Positions 11,860 through 23,559 of a stretch of 64,000 bases of DNA are shown piece by piece. The stretch covers positions 1 through 64,000 of the forward strand of contig JADNRX010000197.1 in NCBI GenBank assembly GCA_015501595.1, given 5' to 3'. The stretch is from Hymenopellis radicata (Eukaryota > Basidiomycota > Agaricomycetes > Agaricales > Physalacriaceae). How positions within the stretch are numbered: position 1 is the stretch's first letter; each line of letters starts with the position of its first letter. Both the position numbers and the translations under genes were made by a program. The notes under the pieces are model-generated. The model saw only the letters and a list, made by a program, of their open reading frames with translations, did no database searches and was not told the origin of the DNA.

Positions 11860-11985
11860 GAAAACCTATTCTAGCCGAAATTTGGGTAGTACAAGGCGCG
11901 CTTCGAATCTAGGCCACAACTAGCCTTATCTTATCTAATCAGTATCGCCTGATGCCTTCGGCAATTCTCCAGGCTCGATAGCGAT
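11860..11985 (+). other. Relic of an N-family promoter
   Basis: The sequence shares ctagc(c/t)gaaatttgggt and agccttatcttatctaatca with the region just upstream of N2 (about 26180-26260), but no N-family start codon or coding sequence follows. It is a dispersed fragment of that duplication. Confidence 0.5.
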
Positions 11986-12039
11986 GTTGAGGGTCGAATT
12001 TTAAATAAAAAAAGAAAACCATAAAAGGAAAGAAGAGAA

Positions 12040-15000
12040 CACCAAGGGTTCCCACCTAACCTACCTAATTAGGTCCCCACCATTACCTATGGTGGGGACC
12101 TAACTAGGTCCGTTCGGGCTTAATTTACGGTGGGCTGTAATACAAGCAATAAACATGGACTTGAGCACTAAGTCATTGGGTCCGTACTCGCCGACTAACA
12201 TCACGCCATGATCGGACGGGTGTCACAGGCCCCGCTCATCATCCCGCCATTGCCGTGACTGTCTTCGCCGCCGTCGCGCTTTTCTCCCGCCAAATAAATC
12301 ACAAAAATTATAAAATAAATTGTAAACAATACACAAACAATACATCAAGGCATTACTATGCATTCACGTCGTGTCTCATACTATGGTACAGGCTTCGAGT
12401 CATCATCGGCGCTGTGAACAAGTTCGAGGACGTGATGCGACGTCTCTGCCTAGGCTAAGGCGGCTTCATCGCCGTCCTCGTCTCTAGCTCCTCCGCCGCA
12501 CCGACCTCCTCAACTTTCCACTTTGGTGCCGCCTTGCTCTGCTGCTTCTCCGTCTCTTGCTTCTCCTCCTCGTCGTCCTGGACCTCGCTCGCTCATCCTA
12601 GCGGCATCCGGCCCTCCCGCCCACCACCAGCGTAACCATTGAGTACCCTTCAAGTCGCTCTGCCTGCTGAACTGTCGCCGCGAAGCCATCCAGTTTCTTG
12701 ATGCGCTTCGACTACGTACAGGTTGACGGGGCGCCAAGCGGGCATGAGACCATGCCATGTTCGGTGGAAGCCGTGGTAATTCGCTATATCTTCCGGGCGA
12801 GATGGCGACCCAGTTTCTCGCGGGAGAGGACATGATTCGTGAAATGGGCGAGTTGGTGGAGCCGCTGCGGCCATAAACATGGAGCGCGTATTGCTGAACG
12901 TGCACTTGTTCTCCCAGTCGAATATACACCAGCCGTCGTCAAAGAACTGTGCGAGCGTGAGGCGTTTGCTGGCGTTGACGATGAGCTTGTCGCATTGAAG
13001 AGCTGCCGTACTTTGTGCGTGATGGGGAGGAGAATAAGTCGGTGGACGACGTGGTGGAGAGGGTGGACATATCATCACCAGATGAACAAAAAAATAGGGA
13101 GGAAATCCGCACCTTCGGGAGGAGGATATCCACAATGGCCATCCCGCTCCAAAAATCCAACTCCAACCTAGGTGGCGCGGGTGGCTAATCCCGCCGCTAC
13201 AACCCCGCACTCATCCTCCGAGGGTACAGCAGCTCCATCCTAGAGGCTGACGCATAGTGGCTGCTCATCGCCAAAGCAGAAACCGCGAAAAGTCGTCCAA
13301 AATGTTACCCGCGGCTAGAGAGATCCATAGTCGAAAAAGCAAAGCAAACAAGGTGCAGAAGAGCCCAGGAGGGCGTACATGAAGGTGGACAGCCAGATGG
13401 CACCTCCTCGTTGAGGCGCCATCGCGGTAAGAGACAAGATGTGCTGTGGCTGTGCATCAATCTTGCAGCATTCGTTGCTGGCGTCGACGCTCACCGTGAG
13501 AGTACCTCCCTCTGAAAATATAATAGTGTTAATGGCAGTAAGAGAAACATTAATCTCAGTGAAACAACTGAATTTATTGGTGTTGTATAAGAGGTGATAC
13601 TTTTGGATGCATCACTTTCGACCGATCCTCGTTTTCGATGCATTTCTAAATTAGCTCTGTGCACCTTGACCGTCTTCCGTCACCAATTAAACACCACTTC
13701 TGAATTCACCACATTTCTACAGCAGCAGACAGCTGTACGCACTTCTGTGATACGTATATGCCACCATCCAAGCGTCGTGGACGTCCTCGCATACATAAAA
13801 CGCGTGTAGATGCACGACTCGCGAGGTCGATCGGACAACGAGAGTATGCCCAAGCGCATCACGACCGGAGGATGGAAACCCAGCGAGTGCGAAGAGACCA
13901 TCTACAAAGGTGCGTGATGCATTTTACGAAGTCTTTCTTTATTAACATGACTTTAGAGCATCTGAAGAACCGATCACTGCGAATACTACTGTGGCATCTA
14001 GCCGTTCCCTTGTCCTTGCCCCACAGCTTCCTCCTCATGCACGGCAACACCCGAGCCAATTGATGATGACCTCGCTTTCATTGTTCGCCATCACCGTCGC
14101 GTGTTAGACACGGTTAAAGAGACACTCGATAGTGATCCTGGCCCATGGTTCGTTAAGGCGTGCCGGATTCTTCAACAAACGCGGGGAAACAAGGTCCAAA
14201 GGCGGATCAGTGAACTCAATGATGTTTACAAGGCTCTAAGGCCATGGTTTCGGGTGGCGCAGGAGATGAGTGAGGTGGTTATGAACGCGACGGTACAGGG
14301 ATGCCGCGATCCGGCCTGGATGGACCAAGCGAGGCAGATGCGAGCAGAGGTGCTTGGATATTGCGCGGCCTTTCAAAACATATTACACTGTCATACTACC
14401 GGCCAGTTAAAGTCGAAGCTCCAACACAATCAATTACCATCGTACGAACTCATGTATCCGCTTGACATAGACGAGCTACCAGTGTTTATGTAATCGATTC
14501 ATGCTTTCCTTTTGACCGTCGACCTGGTCGTCGCAATACCTGTCCGAAGTTCAAACACCAACCCATAATGGATCCCGTGCTTTACCGTCATTATGGGCTA
14601 TTCGAGTTGCCGACGACGCTGACACAGCAACCTTGGGCGACTCCATGATATCAAGACCGTGGAAAGAGATGGAGAGGAAACGGCAGACGAGGGAAACAGT
14701 TGGCTGGGGGTCGACGAGCTCTAATACAACGAGGATGAGCAAGTAATGGAGATACAATCGAGGCCGCGCGCACAGCAGTGGAAGGCGGTGTCAAAGCAGA
14801 AGAGGCCAGAGGATGAAGGCAAGGACGCCGGTGCAGGAGAGGCTAGCGACGATGACGGCAAGGAAGACCCGCCTAGGCAGAGGTGTCGCCTCACAATGCG
14901 CCATGTCACGTCTGCCCAATTCGTCGACTGCGCCGACGATGACTCGGAGTAGGCTGGATATGTCATGACGAGACGTGGACTCATATTTACATGCGGGCAG

Positions 15001-15310
15001 CGAGATTATGTTCATGTTTTTGTTGTACATATATTTTATAATTTTTGTGATTTTATTTGGCGGGAGAAAAGCGCGACGGCGGCGAAGACAGTCACGGCAA
15101 TGGCGGGATGATGAGCGGGGCCTGTGACACCCGTCCGATCATGGCGTGATGTTAGTCGGCGAGTACGGACCCAATGACTTAGTGCTCAAGTCCATGTTTA
15201 TTGCTTGTATTACAGCCCACCGTAAATTAAGCCCGAACGGACCTAGTTAGGTCCCCACCATAGGTAATGGTGGGGACCTAATTAGGTAGGTTAGGTGGGA
15301 ACCCTTGGTG
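12040..15310. mobile_element. DNA transposon with long TIRs and 8-bp target duplication
   Basis: The ends are CACCAAGGGTTCCCACCTAA and its inverse, continuing as nearly perfect inverted repeats for about 260 bp and then as more diverged inverted repeats for a further 150 bp or so. GAAGAGAA stands immediately outside both ends (12032-12039 and 15311-15318), an 8-bp target site duplication. Such duplications are typical of hAT and also of KDZ/Zisupton-type elements. No complete transposase was recognised, so the superfamily is undecided and the copy is probably non-autonomous. An AT-hook open frame lies at 13758-14493. Confidence 0.85.
13758..14493 (+). CDS. AT-hook-containing transposon-borne protein, possibly decayed
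   Basis: The frame starts MPPSKRRGRPRIHKTRVDAR, where RRGRPR is a canonical AT-hook core that binds the minor groove of A/T-rich DNA. Exon 1 ends at 13909 before GTGCGTG and an intron seems to end near 13966. A further intron or frameshift is needed before the long frame that ends IDELPVFM at 14493. That last part holds WFVKACRILQQTRGNKVQRR and a helical SELNDVYKALRPWFRVAQEM. It lies wholly inside the long-TIR element, so it is presumably an element-encoded DNA-binding accessory protein or transposase remnant. The exact exon structure is uncertain. Confidence 0.45.
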
Positions 15311-15318
15311 GAAGAGAA

Positions 15319-15594
15319 AGAGAGAAAGAAGGAAAGATGAGAGGATTCACCTCATGCTGAAGGGTCAGTCTCAATGCCATATCACTCTTGCAACTCTTGT
15401 GTACTTAGATGAACTTGTAATATTCCGCGCTGGTCATAGAACGCGACTCCACCGTGCAAGCAAGAAATTCATGGGAGATTCCCTTTTATATTCGCTATCT
15501 AGCGGCGTTCGCCGCCAGAGCTCAGCATGCCGAGATGCCGACGCTATCCAGTTCACCTAAAAAGGGAAAATCGACGAGGTGCGAACTTGTTATA
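15319..15594. other. Unassigned sequence between two transposons
   Basis: About 275 bp between the long-TIR element and the outer TIR element. No gene or repeat end was recognised. Confidence 0.4.
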
Positions 15595-15608
15595 CTGTAC
15601 TATTACGC

Positions 15609-15729
15609 GCTAGTCTTCACAGATTTTTTGAAAAAAAAATTGATAGAAACCCGATTAGGATTTCCAGGCGATCGGCGGGGTCCGATAAGATCAAAAGACC
15701 CCCCCGTTACGCGTTATGTGAAGACTAGC
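15609..15729. mobile_element. 121-bp MITE inserted in the left TIR of the outer element
   Basis: Perfect inverted ends GCTAGTCTTCACA and TGTGAAGACTAGC, flanked by GC on each side. Removing it rejoins attacgc and atcagt so that the outer TIR matches its right-hand partner, which shows the order of insertion. Confidence 0.75.
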
Positions 15730-15849
15730 GCGCATCAGTAAAACAGCGGGGTTATCCCGGCAACTTTATCCCGGGCCCGGACATCCCTGGCATCCCCTGC
15801 CCTGGGATCACATCTCTGGCAAGTCCCTGCCCTGGAATATGTTTCCCCG

Positions 15850-18800
15850 TAGTGAATAGCGCGGGTACGGGTCACCCGGACCGGGTCGTCACCGGGTACA
15901 ATGGTCGGGTCGGGCTCGGGTTGGCGGTCCGTGACCCGGCCCCTACCCGATACCCTTTTGAGCACCCGATCCTCCTAAGTGCTTGTGGCGCTACTCCCGT
16001 CACTTAGAATCACCTTAGAAACACTGAAATAAATTTACTTTAACTATGACACCAAATCTGTTACCATGTTACACTCTTGGGCCTTCGATACTCCCAACTG
16101 CTCAGTGCTACACCCGAGACAGACTCTGTCAACACGAAACAACCATCTGACTCGAACATTGTGAAATTACTGGAATAAATACTCGACTTGTACATGAATT
16201 TTACTATCCCACTTACCCCCCCGCTCACATCCATCTCATAAATCTACTGCTACTACTTATATGGCCTCGGACGATGAGCGGTCGCGCAAGCGGCGCGCCT
16301 CTAAGTCTCCTACAGGCTCTACGGCCTCCAAGATCTCCCGGACGGCGGGTATAATTTACCAGCCGGTCAAGAAGGCAGTCAGTCGTACTGCCAACTTCAT
16401 CCGCCGGTCTCTTTCCCCCCGCAACCGCTCCTCGTCACCCCATGCTTCCCCTAACCCATCCATCGACCAAGACCCGCAGGACTATGCACCTAGTCTGCAT
16501 TCAGTATCATCTGAGGGCGCGAGTACGTTGTTTTACGCTTACCTCTCAAGTTTATCGATTGAACCATGATATAGGTTCGTTTCACTTCGACGACTCCAGG
16601 TTTATGGATGTCGACGAAGAGGATGAACATCAGCCTCAGCCCACCACCTCTCGTCCCTCCCGCGGCTCTAACAAAGCCTCTGTTATTGAGGTGTCTTCCG
16701 ACGACGACTCCGATGTGTACATTCATGATGCTAATAAGAGTTCCGACTCGCCATCGTCAGACGAGGAGGAGGAGGACGGTGATGGTCTTGAGGAGCGCGG
16801 CCGCACTGGTAGGCCCGTCGTGGCTGAGAAGCGCGGCGGCGCACGTCGTTCCAGTCCCAAGTACAAAGGCAAAGGCAAAGGTAAGTCGTCTAGCGAAAAG
16901 TTAGCCATCGTACTAACGACCTGAGTACAGACAAGGCACGCACCCCATCGGCTTCTTCTGTTGAACCTGAACCGCGTCGCTCTGGCCGGACATCCAAGCC
17001 GACAGCAAAAGGTGAAGACCCTAAAAGTATGTTGTCAGTAACAGGCTCACAATCTCACCAGGCAAAGAACGCGCCGCCGCCAAGCCCAAGAAGAAGAAGA
17101 ACACCAAGGCAACAAAGAAGGGAAAGGCTTCACGCACCATTAATATGTCCGAGCTCCCCAAGGCCACCAACATCGCCGACGACGAAAGCGATAACCCGCG
17201 TACGTCGACTTCTATCCTTCATACCTGTTGTCCGTTAATGTATATTCCAGCACCTCCGAAAACTCGAAACTTACGATCTCCCGTTTATGGATTCTACGCC
17301 GCCGATGTCAAAATCGTTGACAGGGATACGCAGACAGCGAAGGACGTCCCGCACGAGGCATGGAAGTGCGAACTGTGCGGAAAGAACGTTTATCGGAACT
17401 TGACGTCCAAGGATAAGTCTTCGGGACACGGTTTGCGTCTCCATGCTGAAAAATGCTTTGGTGTTGAGGCGGTGAAGGCGGCGTTCGAAGGTGCCGACCT
17501 ACAGGCAACACGCGAAATGGTTAAGAAGGCCGGGAAGAAGAAGCAAGGTGTTCTTACCTCGATGCTGCAGGGTATCATTGCGAAAGGGAAGGAGATATAC
17601 GCGACGATGCCTTTGAGTAATGCTGAAACGAGGTAAGTAATGGATAGCCTTGATACAGCAGCTACTCACCGATACTGCGATAGAGCCGAATGTGCGCGAT
17701 GGTGCGCGGAGAACTTCCGACCATTCAACGTCGTTGCGGATCGTGCCTTCAAGAAGCTCATGAAGACCGGCCGTCCTGGAACCTACATCCCTCATCCGAC
17801 TACTGTCTCACGCGATACGAAGATTCTGTTTGCTAAAACGCGTCGTCGGCTCGCAAAGAAATTTAAGGTAAGTTATCACCACATTTAGAAAGGTAGTGAG
17901 GACTCACTAGGTTGTAGGGCCTCAAAAGTCGGGTTCATATTGTCTTGGATGCATGGACTTCACCGAATCACAAGGCGTTCGTCGCCTATAAGGCGCACTG
18001 GGAAGAAGATGGGCAATGTGTGAGCACAGTACTCGACTTCCGCGAATTGCCTGTGGTATGACTTACCAAGGTTCTTATTGACCTATACTGATAATTGCTC
18101 TTACAGTCGCACACGGGCGAGGCTCTTGCTGTGCTCACGAAAACGATCCTGGAAGAATTCGGTCTTGAGGAGAAGGTGGGTTCGCTTCGTCATATCTATA
18201 GTTGTGTTAACTCATGAAACGTCGAAGATTCTCAGCGTTACCTGCGACAACGCCGCCCCCAACGATGTCATGATGGAGTGTCTTGTCGACGGGCTACCCA
18301 ACTTCGGAGGTCCACGAGCCCGGACTCGCTGCTTCGCGCATGTTGTGAACTTGGTTGCGAAGAGTATGCTGCGGTTATTCAACGCGCCAGCGAAGAAGTC
18401 CAAGGGCAAAGGTGGGAAAGAGGACGACGACGAGGCAGCGGCTACTGCAGCTGCTGTCGGGAAGGAGGATACATTCGAGACGGAGGACATCTTGGTACGG
18501 CTCCGCGAGATCGAGGAAGGTGGCACTGCCGACAAAGACGATCCCGACGACGTCTACGATGCCTTTTCCAACATGACGGAGGCGCAAAAAGAGAAGTTCC
18601 GGGCAGAGACAAAGCTCGTTGCTTCTGCGTTACGGAAGGTGGGTTCTTTCATCCCACGCTGTCATCGGCGTATTCAGTTTTTGTTTTGCTAAGCGCCGTA
18701 CTTACGTCTTCTTAGATTCGTACGATCTCTTTCAAAATCATTAACTCGACGACTATCCTCCTGCCTCGTTGGAAGAAGCTCGTTGAGGAGCACCGCCTCC

Positions 18801-20321
18801 CCGCGAAAGTCCTACCCCGCGACGTCTCAACACGTTGGAACTCGACTTATGATATGCTTACGACAGCCATCCAATACAAGAAAGTGATTCGGGACATTAC
18901 CGGCGAGGATGCGCTGCTTGACTACTCGATGATATCTGGAGAGTGGACAGCACTTGAGAACCTTTGCGAGGTTCTGGGGGTAAGCTATTTACTTCTTGCA
19001 TTTCTTTTATCCTGTCGTCTGAAAGTCTTGCAGGCTTTTAAGGACGCTACTACGTACTTCTCTCGCGAGGACGCCAACCTTGCGACGGTCATTCCAGCCA
19101 TGGACAAACTCGATGCAATGCTCGCCACGGCCGTCGTTCGAAAGCGCGGTGATGAGCCGGATGTGATCCTTGCTTCGCCCATGAAAGCGGCCGTCCTCGT
19201 GGCCAAAGACACGCTCAACAAATATTACAGTCTATCAGACGAGTCTGAGGTCTACCGTATCGCTTTAGGTATGTCGTATTCTTTCATTCCTTGTGCTATG
19301 TGCATTAACTATTGCTTAGTTATGCACCCCAAATACAAGACCGGCTATTTCGATGAACAAAACTGGCCCATTGACTGGAAGTCCGACGCAAACGCCCTTA
19401 TTCGACGCGTCTTCGACGAGTATCTCACGGCTTATAGGGCTGGTATGCCGGCTCCTGCAGAGGCTCCTTCTTCTACACAGGTATGCTGACTGTCTTCTTC
19501 ATGCTGCGTACAATACACTCATCATGATTCATGAATAGGCGACGACTGTCAAAAAATCAAAATCCAACATGTTCTCCGACGACGACGATGATGAGCCCCA
19601 GCCCGCCAAGCAGATCAACGACCCCGCTGGCGAACTGGACCGTTACCTGGATGCCCCGCGAGAGAACGTCAAGGATGTTATGGGTTGGTGGCACAAGCGC
19701 CGCGACGAGTTTCCCGTTCTCTCGCGGATGGCCATGGACTACTTGTCCATCCCTCGTGAGTGATATGTTATATGTCTTCGACCCTTCTGATTCCTTTGAC
19801 AGCCACGTCGGTTGGGGTCGAGCGACTCTTTAGTCAAGGCCGTATTCTACTGTCTCATATTCGGAATCGACTCTCTGCGCAGACTGCTCGCGCCCTCATG
19901 TGCCTCGGCGCTTGGAGTCGCGCAGACATGATTGATCTTCGTGATATTGGAGAAGTCACCAAGATGCCTGCCCCGCGTGAAGAGGATGGGAACGAGGAAG
20001 GTGATATCTTGATGCCGGATGGCTTTGATACTATTTCGAGAGAGTAAATGATCCTTTTCATACTGCTATGGACTATTATATTCATGATTGCCGTTGTGTA
20101 CATTTACCGTACATGTTAGATACTGTTAGTGATCCTAAATACATTGTTTTTACGTCGTTTGAACTAGATCTTGAGGCGGGTATCGGGTCACCCGTTACCC
20201 TAGCCGAACCCGCGGGTTACCCGATGCGAAACCCGCACCCGACATGTCGGGTGAGGGTTGCTCGGCGGGTCGGGTTCGGGCACCGGTCCGCATACCCGAA
20301 CCCGACCCGCGCTATTCACTA
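15850..20321 (+). mobile_element. hAT transposon, complete, with perfect 8-bp TSD
   Basis: Ends are TAGTGAATAGCGCGGGT and the exact inverse ACCCGCGCTATTCACTA. The 8 bp TTTCCCCG stands directly outside both ends (15842-15849 and 20322-20329). Sub-terminal regions on both sides are dense in GGGTC/GACCC and CGGGT motifs, likely transposase-binding repeats. The element is 4472 bp and contains one intact transposase gene. Intact ends, perfect target duplication and an unbroken coding frame suggest a recent insertion. Confidence 0.92.
16261..20047 (+). CDS. hAT transposase (BED-like finger, hATC dimerisation domain)
   Basis: Fourteen exons join without a frame break into 1035 residues; exon ends include 16522, 16880, 17026, 17199, 17632, 17867, 18055, 18175, 18638, 18979, 19268, 19480 and 19755, all with GT..AG introns. 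The N terminus is disordered, basic then acidic, with a Lys-rich nuclear-localisation-like run near residue 230. A BED-like finger follows at about 304-330 (WKCELCGKNVY then SGHGLRLHAEKC). The RNase-H-fold core shows D467 in VLDAWTSPNH, D532 in VTCDNAAPND, RCFAHVVNL, and DVSTRWNSTY. The C-terminal hATC block includes VMGWWHKRRDEFPVLSRMAM and TSVGVERLFSQGR. It would excise and reinsert this element in the nucleus. The start is the first ATG of the frame, 411 bp inside the left end. Confidence 0.9.
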
Positions 20322-20329
20322 TTTCCCCG

Positions 20330-21035
20330 GTGCTCTCTGGATCCAACGAGGTCTCTGGGAAATATGTACACCATGTACAAGTATTTATACTGCTGCCAGA
20401 TCAGACCATTGCGAGGAATACTTGTGAACTGTTCATATGAGTCTTATAACCTCACCTCCGTGATGAGCGCGGATGCGCACCTACTCATGCGAAAAGCTGC
20501 TGGCGGACCGCCGCGAACGAGACTTGCAAAATATCTCAAAGTCCTTCAGGCACACGCACATGTGATGGACTGTTCACACTAAAAATAATTAGAACTCCGC
20601 CCCACTCACAAGACTTTCATCACGCCGCCAGCTCAAACGACGATGGCGATCCCGTGGGCTGGCGCAGAGGACTTATTAACCTGATGCCGCGCTGTTTGCT
20701 GGCAGCCGGCGTCATTAAGGTGCGCATCTTTCTTGCCGTATTCTGGTACTGACTTGGGTGACCACAGGAAGAACGACCACGGCGACGCCGACGACAATGA
20801 CGACCGCAGCACTACAACACCAATGACTGCAACAACGGACGTACATCCATGCTGGACCCACTGTCACCACTACGGTGCTCTTCTCCCCGAACACCCTCAA
20901 TATCGACCTGCCAGCAACGACGACCCTCCACAGAGTCCACACAAGGGCATTGACAAAGCGAGGATGACGACGACAAGCAGGTGAGGCCGACGACGACGAG
21001 CAGCCAAGGACCATGATGACGGGCAGCTGAGGACA
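20330..21035. other. Interior of the outer TIR element, poorly resolved
   Basis: No intact gene. The stretch around 20750-21000 is rich in gac/acg triplets. It may hold decayed upstream exons of the carrier fragment that follows, but the frames are not conserved enough to say so. Confidence 0.35.
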
Positions 21036-21480
21036 ATGACCACGCTGACAGCGACAATTTGCGTGTGGGCGACGGCAGCAGCGACGTTTGTGGGTCATTA
21101 TCCGGTGAGTAAAGTGGGGTATTCCCAGAAAGCTGCTGATTGGGTCTAGTGGTTCGCGACATACAGCTACCTCTCGGAGATGCTTCCTCTACCAGACCCA
21201 GTGCAGCCGCACGCATTTCTGCTCAAGCTCCTTCGCGCGGCGTTTATAGGATTCGTGGCGTCTGTCATTTGGGACACGATTAGCAATTCCCTACGCGTTG
21301 TCAAGACGTTAACGAGGTGCGTTAGGGCTCCCGTTCATCTTCAGCCACTGACATCCTCCCAAGACCAAGGTTTCGTACACTGCCGCGGCGCAGGCTGTCA
21401 TCCGTGCTGATGGCATCTCTGGACTCTTCGGTCGTGGGCTCAAGACGAGGATCGTGGCGAATGGGTTGCAGGGTCTGATG
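21036..21480 (+). pseudogene. Mitochondrial carrier family gene fragment captured in a TIR element
   Basis: Three adjoining coding pieces with plausible short introns read like the C-terminal half of a mitochondrial inner-membrane carrier: a hydrophobic helix ending AAATFVGHYP, then WFATYSYLSEML, then LLKLLRAAFIGFVASVI with DTISNSLRVVKT, then SYTAAAQAVIRADGISGLFG and RGLKTRIVANGLQG. DTISNSLRVVKT corresponds to the carrier signature region, and the spacing to GLFGRGLKTR is typical of the family. The N-terminal half is absent or unrecognisable, and the expected C-terminal helix is lost after GLQGLM. Its position between the ends of the 15595-21908 element suggests transduplication of a host gene. 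Confidence 0.6.
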
Positions 21481-22011
21481 AATGATCAGCAAGCACGGCT
21501 CACAGCCCACCACCGACGCCCAACCACGAGCCACAAGCATGACCATGGCAAAGTGTATGTAGGCAATAATGTAGCAGCATATATATACTTGTCATGTAGC
21601 ATAGAACAATTGATTTATTATTGTCATCTAAACCTGTGTGGCGTACTGGAACAAAATGAGCTGCGGGTGATGCACCACGGGCATATGTCAGGGAGCTACC
21701 AGAGATGTCGGAGGGATGGCCTGGCTTCCCTCAGAGCCTGACTATATCCCTCCAGGGAAAGGTACCCTACCCATCAGGGACCATGTGTCCCGGATTAATT
21801 GGGTATCTCTGACATCTCTGGGATACCTGTAGGGATGCCAGGGAAGCGAGTTTCCCTCCAGAGATCCCAGGGAAAACCCCGCTGTTTTACTGATGCGTAA
21901 TAGTACAGTACGTGCGGTTCACGGTCAACAGGCACAAAACTACATGTCTATACTACCCCAAAGTAGGCTGTGAAATTCTAGTAACAGCTTCATCATGTAA
22001 TGAGGCCTATA

Positions 22012-22264
22012 CTGTACGGTTTCGACCGTAAATTCGCATAACGCATCACGCGGGCCCGGGAACCAAACTTAGCTTAAATGATAACGCATCACGGAGCTCG
22101 AATCCAGGGTCGGATCGCCCAAAACGGCAAAAACTTCCCTCCCGCCTACGGCGGGACTTCCAAATAAGGTAAGTCGGGGCTTCGTGCCTGGTTACGAACT
22201 TGTTTCCTGTAAGTTCGCGGCATAACGCGTCATATGCCGCGAACTTACGGTCGAAACGGTACAG
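22012..22264. mobile_element. TA-flanked MITE, family 1
   Basis: Ends CTGTACGGTTTCGACCGTAA and the inverse of TTACGGTCGAAACGGTACAG, with TA on each side. The interior has ataacgcatcacg motifs and a gcgggacttccaaataagg box shared with the other copies. Confidence 0.85.
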
Positions 22265-22682
22265 TATGCAAGGCAAAATCTATATGTAAGGCCTCAGCCT
22301 GAGTCCTGGGCACTGTTGGATCCATACACTCATGTCCTGTCTGCCTACAATGAGAGCCAGTCCTCGGAAAGACTCACCTCCGAGTCTGTCCTCGAGCTCG
22401 GATGCCAGAGAATGTACCAGGACGACTGCTGGTAGTCGGATCACAGAAAAAGATCCAATACTAGAATTATATTCACAAGTCTCCAATCGGACATGAGAGT
22501 AACAGAGAATGTACAAAGCGAGCGGCGTATTTACAGGTGGTGGTCAAGATCGGATGCAGATAGGGGTAGACGCACCGAAAAAGGTGCCGCTGACTAATTG
22601 CCGCTATCGCTATCCGCTATCTGCCCTCAGCATGAACAGCGAGCCATTCTCATTCTCCACGCGTGTGCCTTTGCATCCAACC
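22265..22682. other. Upstream region of N1
   Basis: No gene is supported. The last 30 bases (gtgtgcctttgcatccaacc) match the regions directly before the start codons of N2 and N3 and probably form the 5' leader of N1. Confidence 0.4.
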
Positions 22683-23559
22683 ATGTCGCGCCTGCTGCTA
22701 CGTACATCCCTCCGACGACCTCCCTTGTTCCCTCCTCAACCTCGAACATTCACATCAACTGCCAAATGCTTGGCGTCGCGCGTACAAGGTGCACGCACAT
22801 CACATCATCGTCTGCACCTGGTGATTGACGCGCATTCACAGAGATCCGCTGGTCGCTCGATGAAATCGAGCTGACACTTTTCCAGCCAGACGTAAAGTTC
22901 CGCTCGTACGTCTCCGCCCTCTCGCGCGCTGCCCCATCGGCTCAAGGATGCAGTAGGCCTGGAGTGTCGCCAAGCTTCTCGAAAAGCACCTCCCCGTGGA
23001 CGAACCGTTCATGCCTGAAGGCGCCCTGGGTGCGTCGTCCGTCCCTGTACATAGCTCTAGTAAATGCTCACTCCACAAAGAGCTCACCGCGGACTGCGCG
23101 TCGCTCTTCTACCCAAACCTTGTCCCAAAGACTCTCGGGACGCAAGAGCGGCTGAACCTCATCCATTCCAAAAAGCTCCTCTCCCTCCCGCGCATGGCCA
23201 GCTGCGGATACGACGTTGCTAAAGATCGTGAATCCAGTCGCACGTTGGACGACATTGCGAAAAGCATCTGCAAGGAGGTGTCTGTCCCCTTCGCAGGCGT
23301 GAAGAGGGCGCTTCCGGAGGCGCTTATTACGGCCAGCGAGATGGACGGCGAACATACTGAGCTGTTATCGTTGACGTTTGATAAGGAGGATGAGAAGGAG
23401 GTGGTGGCGGGTGCGGTGGCGGTTGTAGCGTATACAGAGTGGATGAATCAGGTCAGCTGGGCGTTGGAGGTGGGGGAGCATGTTTCTTATTCCGAGGCTG
23501 ATGGGGATGATGAGTTCCCGCAGGTGCATCCTTTGCTGCGCCATTTGACTGAGTACTAG
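22683..23559 (+). CDS. N-family protein N1, predicted mitochondrial, unknown function
   Basis: The start region encodes MSRLLLRTSLRRPPLFPPQP followed by RTFTSTAKCLA: Arg-rich, Ser/Thr-rich and without acidic residues, as in mitochondrial presequences. A middle part including RWSLDEIELTLFQPD is in a different frame, so one or two introns must be removed; their limits are uncertain. The last exon (23081-23559, after an intron ending cacaaag) encodes ELTADCASLFYPNLVPKTLG, DRESSRTLDDIAKSICKE and AYTEWMNQVSWALEVGEHVS. I do not recognise the family. The TLDDIAKSICKEVSVP part could be a helix-turn-helix-like segment, but this is weak. Paralogs N2 and N3 and the broken N4 share this layout. Confidence 0.5.

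Larger units (their letters stand above)
15595..21908. mobile_element. TIR element carrying a host gene fragment, later invaded twice
   Basis: The left end CTGTACTATTACGC, continued after a small insertion by GCATCAGTAAAACAGCGGGG, matches the inverse of the right end (gtaatagtacag at 21897-21908, preceded by the inverse of the CAGTAAAACAGCGGGG part). TA flanks both sides. Sub-terminal motifs of the type cctggga/ggatcc recur near both ends. Removing the nested 121-bp element and the 4.5-kb hAT leaves about 1.7 kb, which includes exons of a mitochondrial carrier gene. The terminal bases resemble those of the family-1 MITEs, suggesting a shared transposase type. Confidence 0.65.

Noticed and set aside
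12510..13210. Overlapping minus-strand frames inside the long-TIR element
   Set aside because: No recognisable domain, several competing frames and no clear splice sites; not called as a gene.
22836..23355. Minus-strand frames opposite N1
   Set aside because: Shadows of the conserved plus-strand coding sequence; only the plus frame is conserved in N2 and N3.
23081..23559. Cyanase-like similarity of the N-family last exon
   Set aside because: Only a vague helix-turn-helix-like resemblance; cyanase catalytic residues are not visible.
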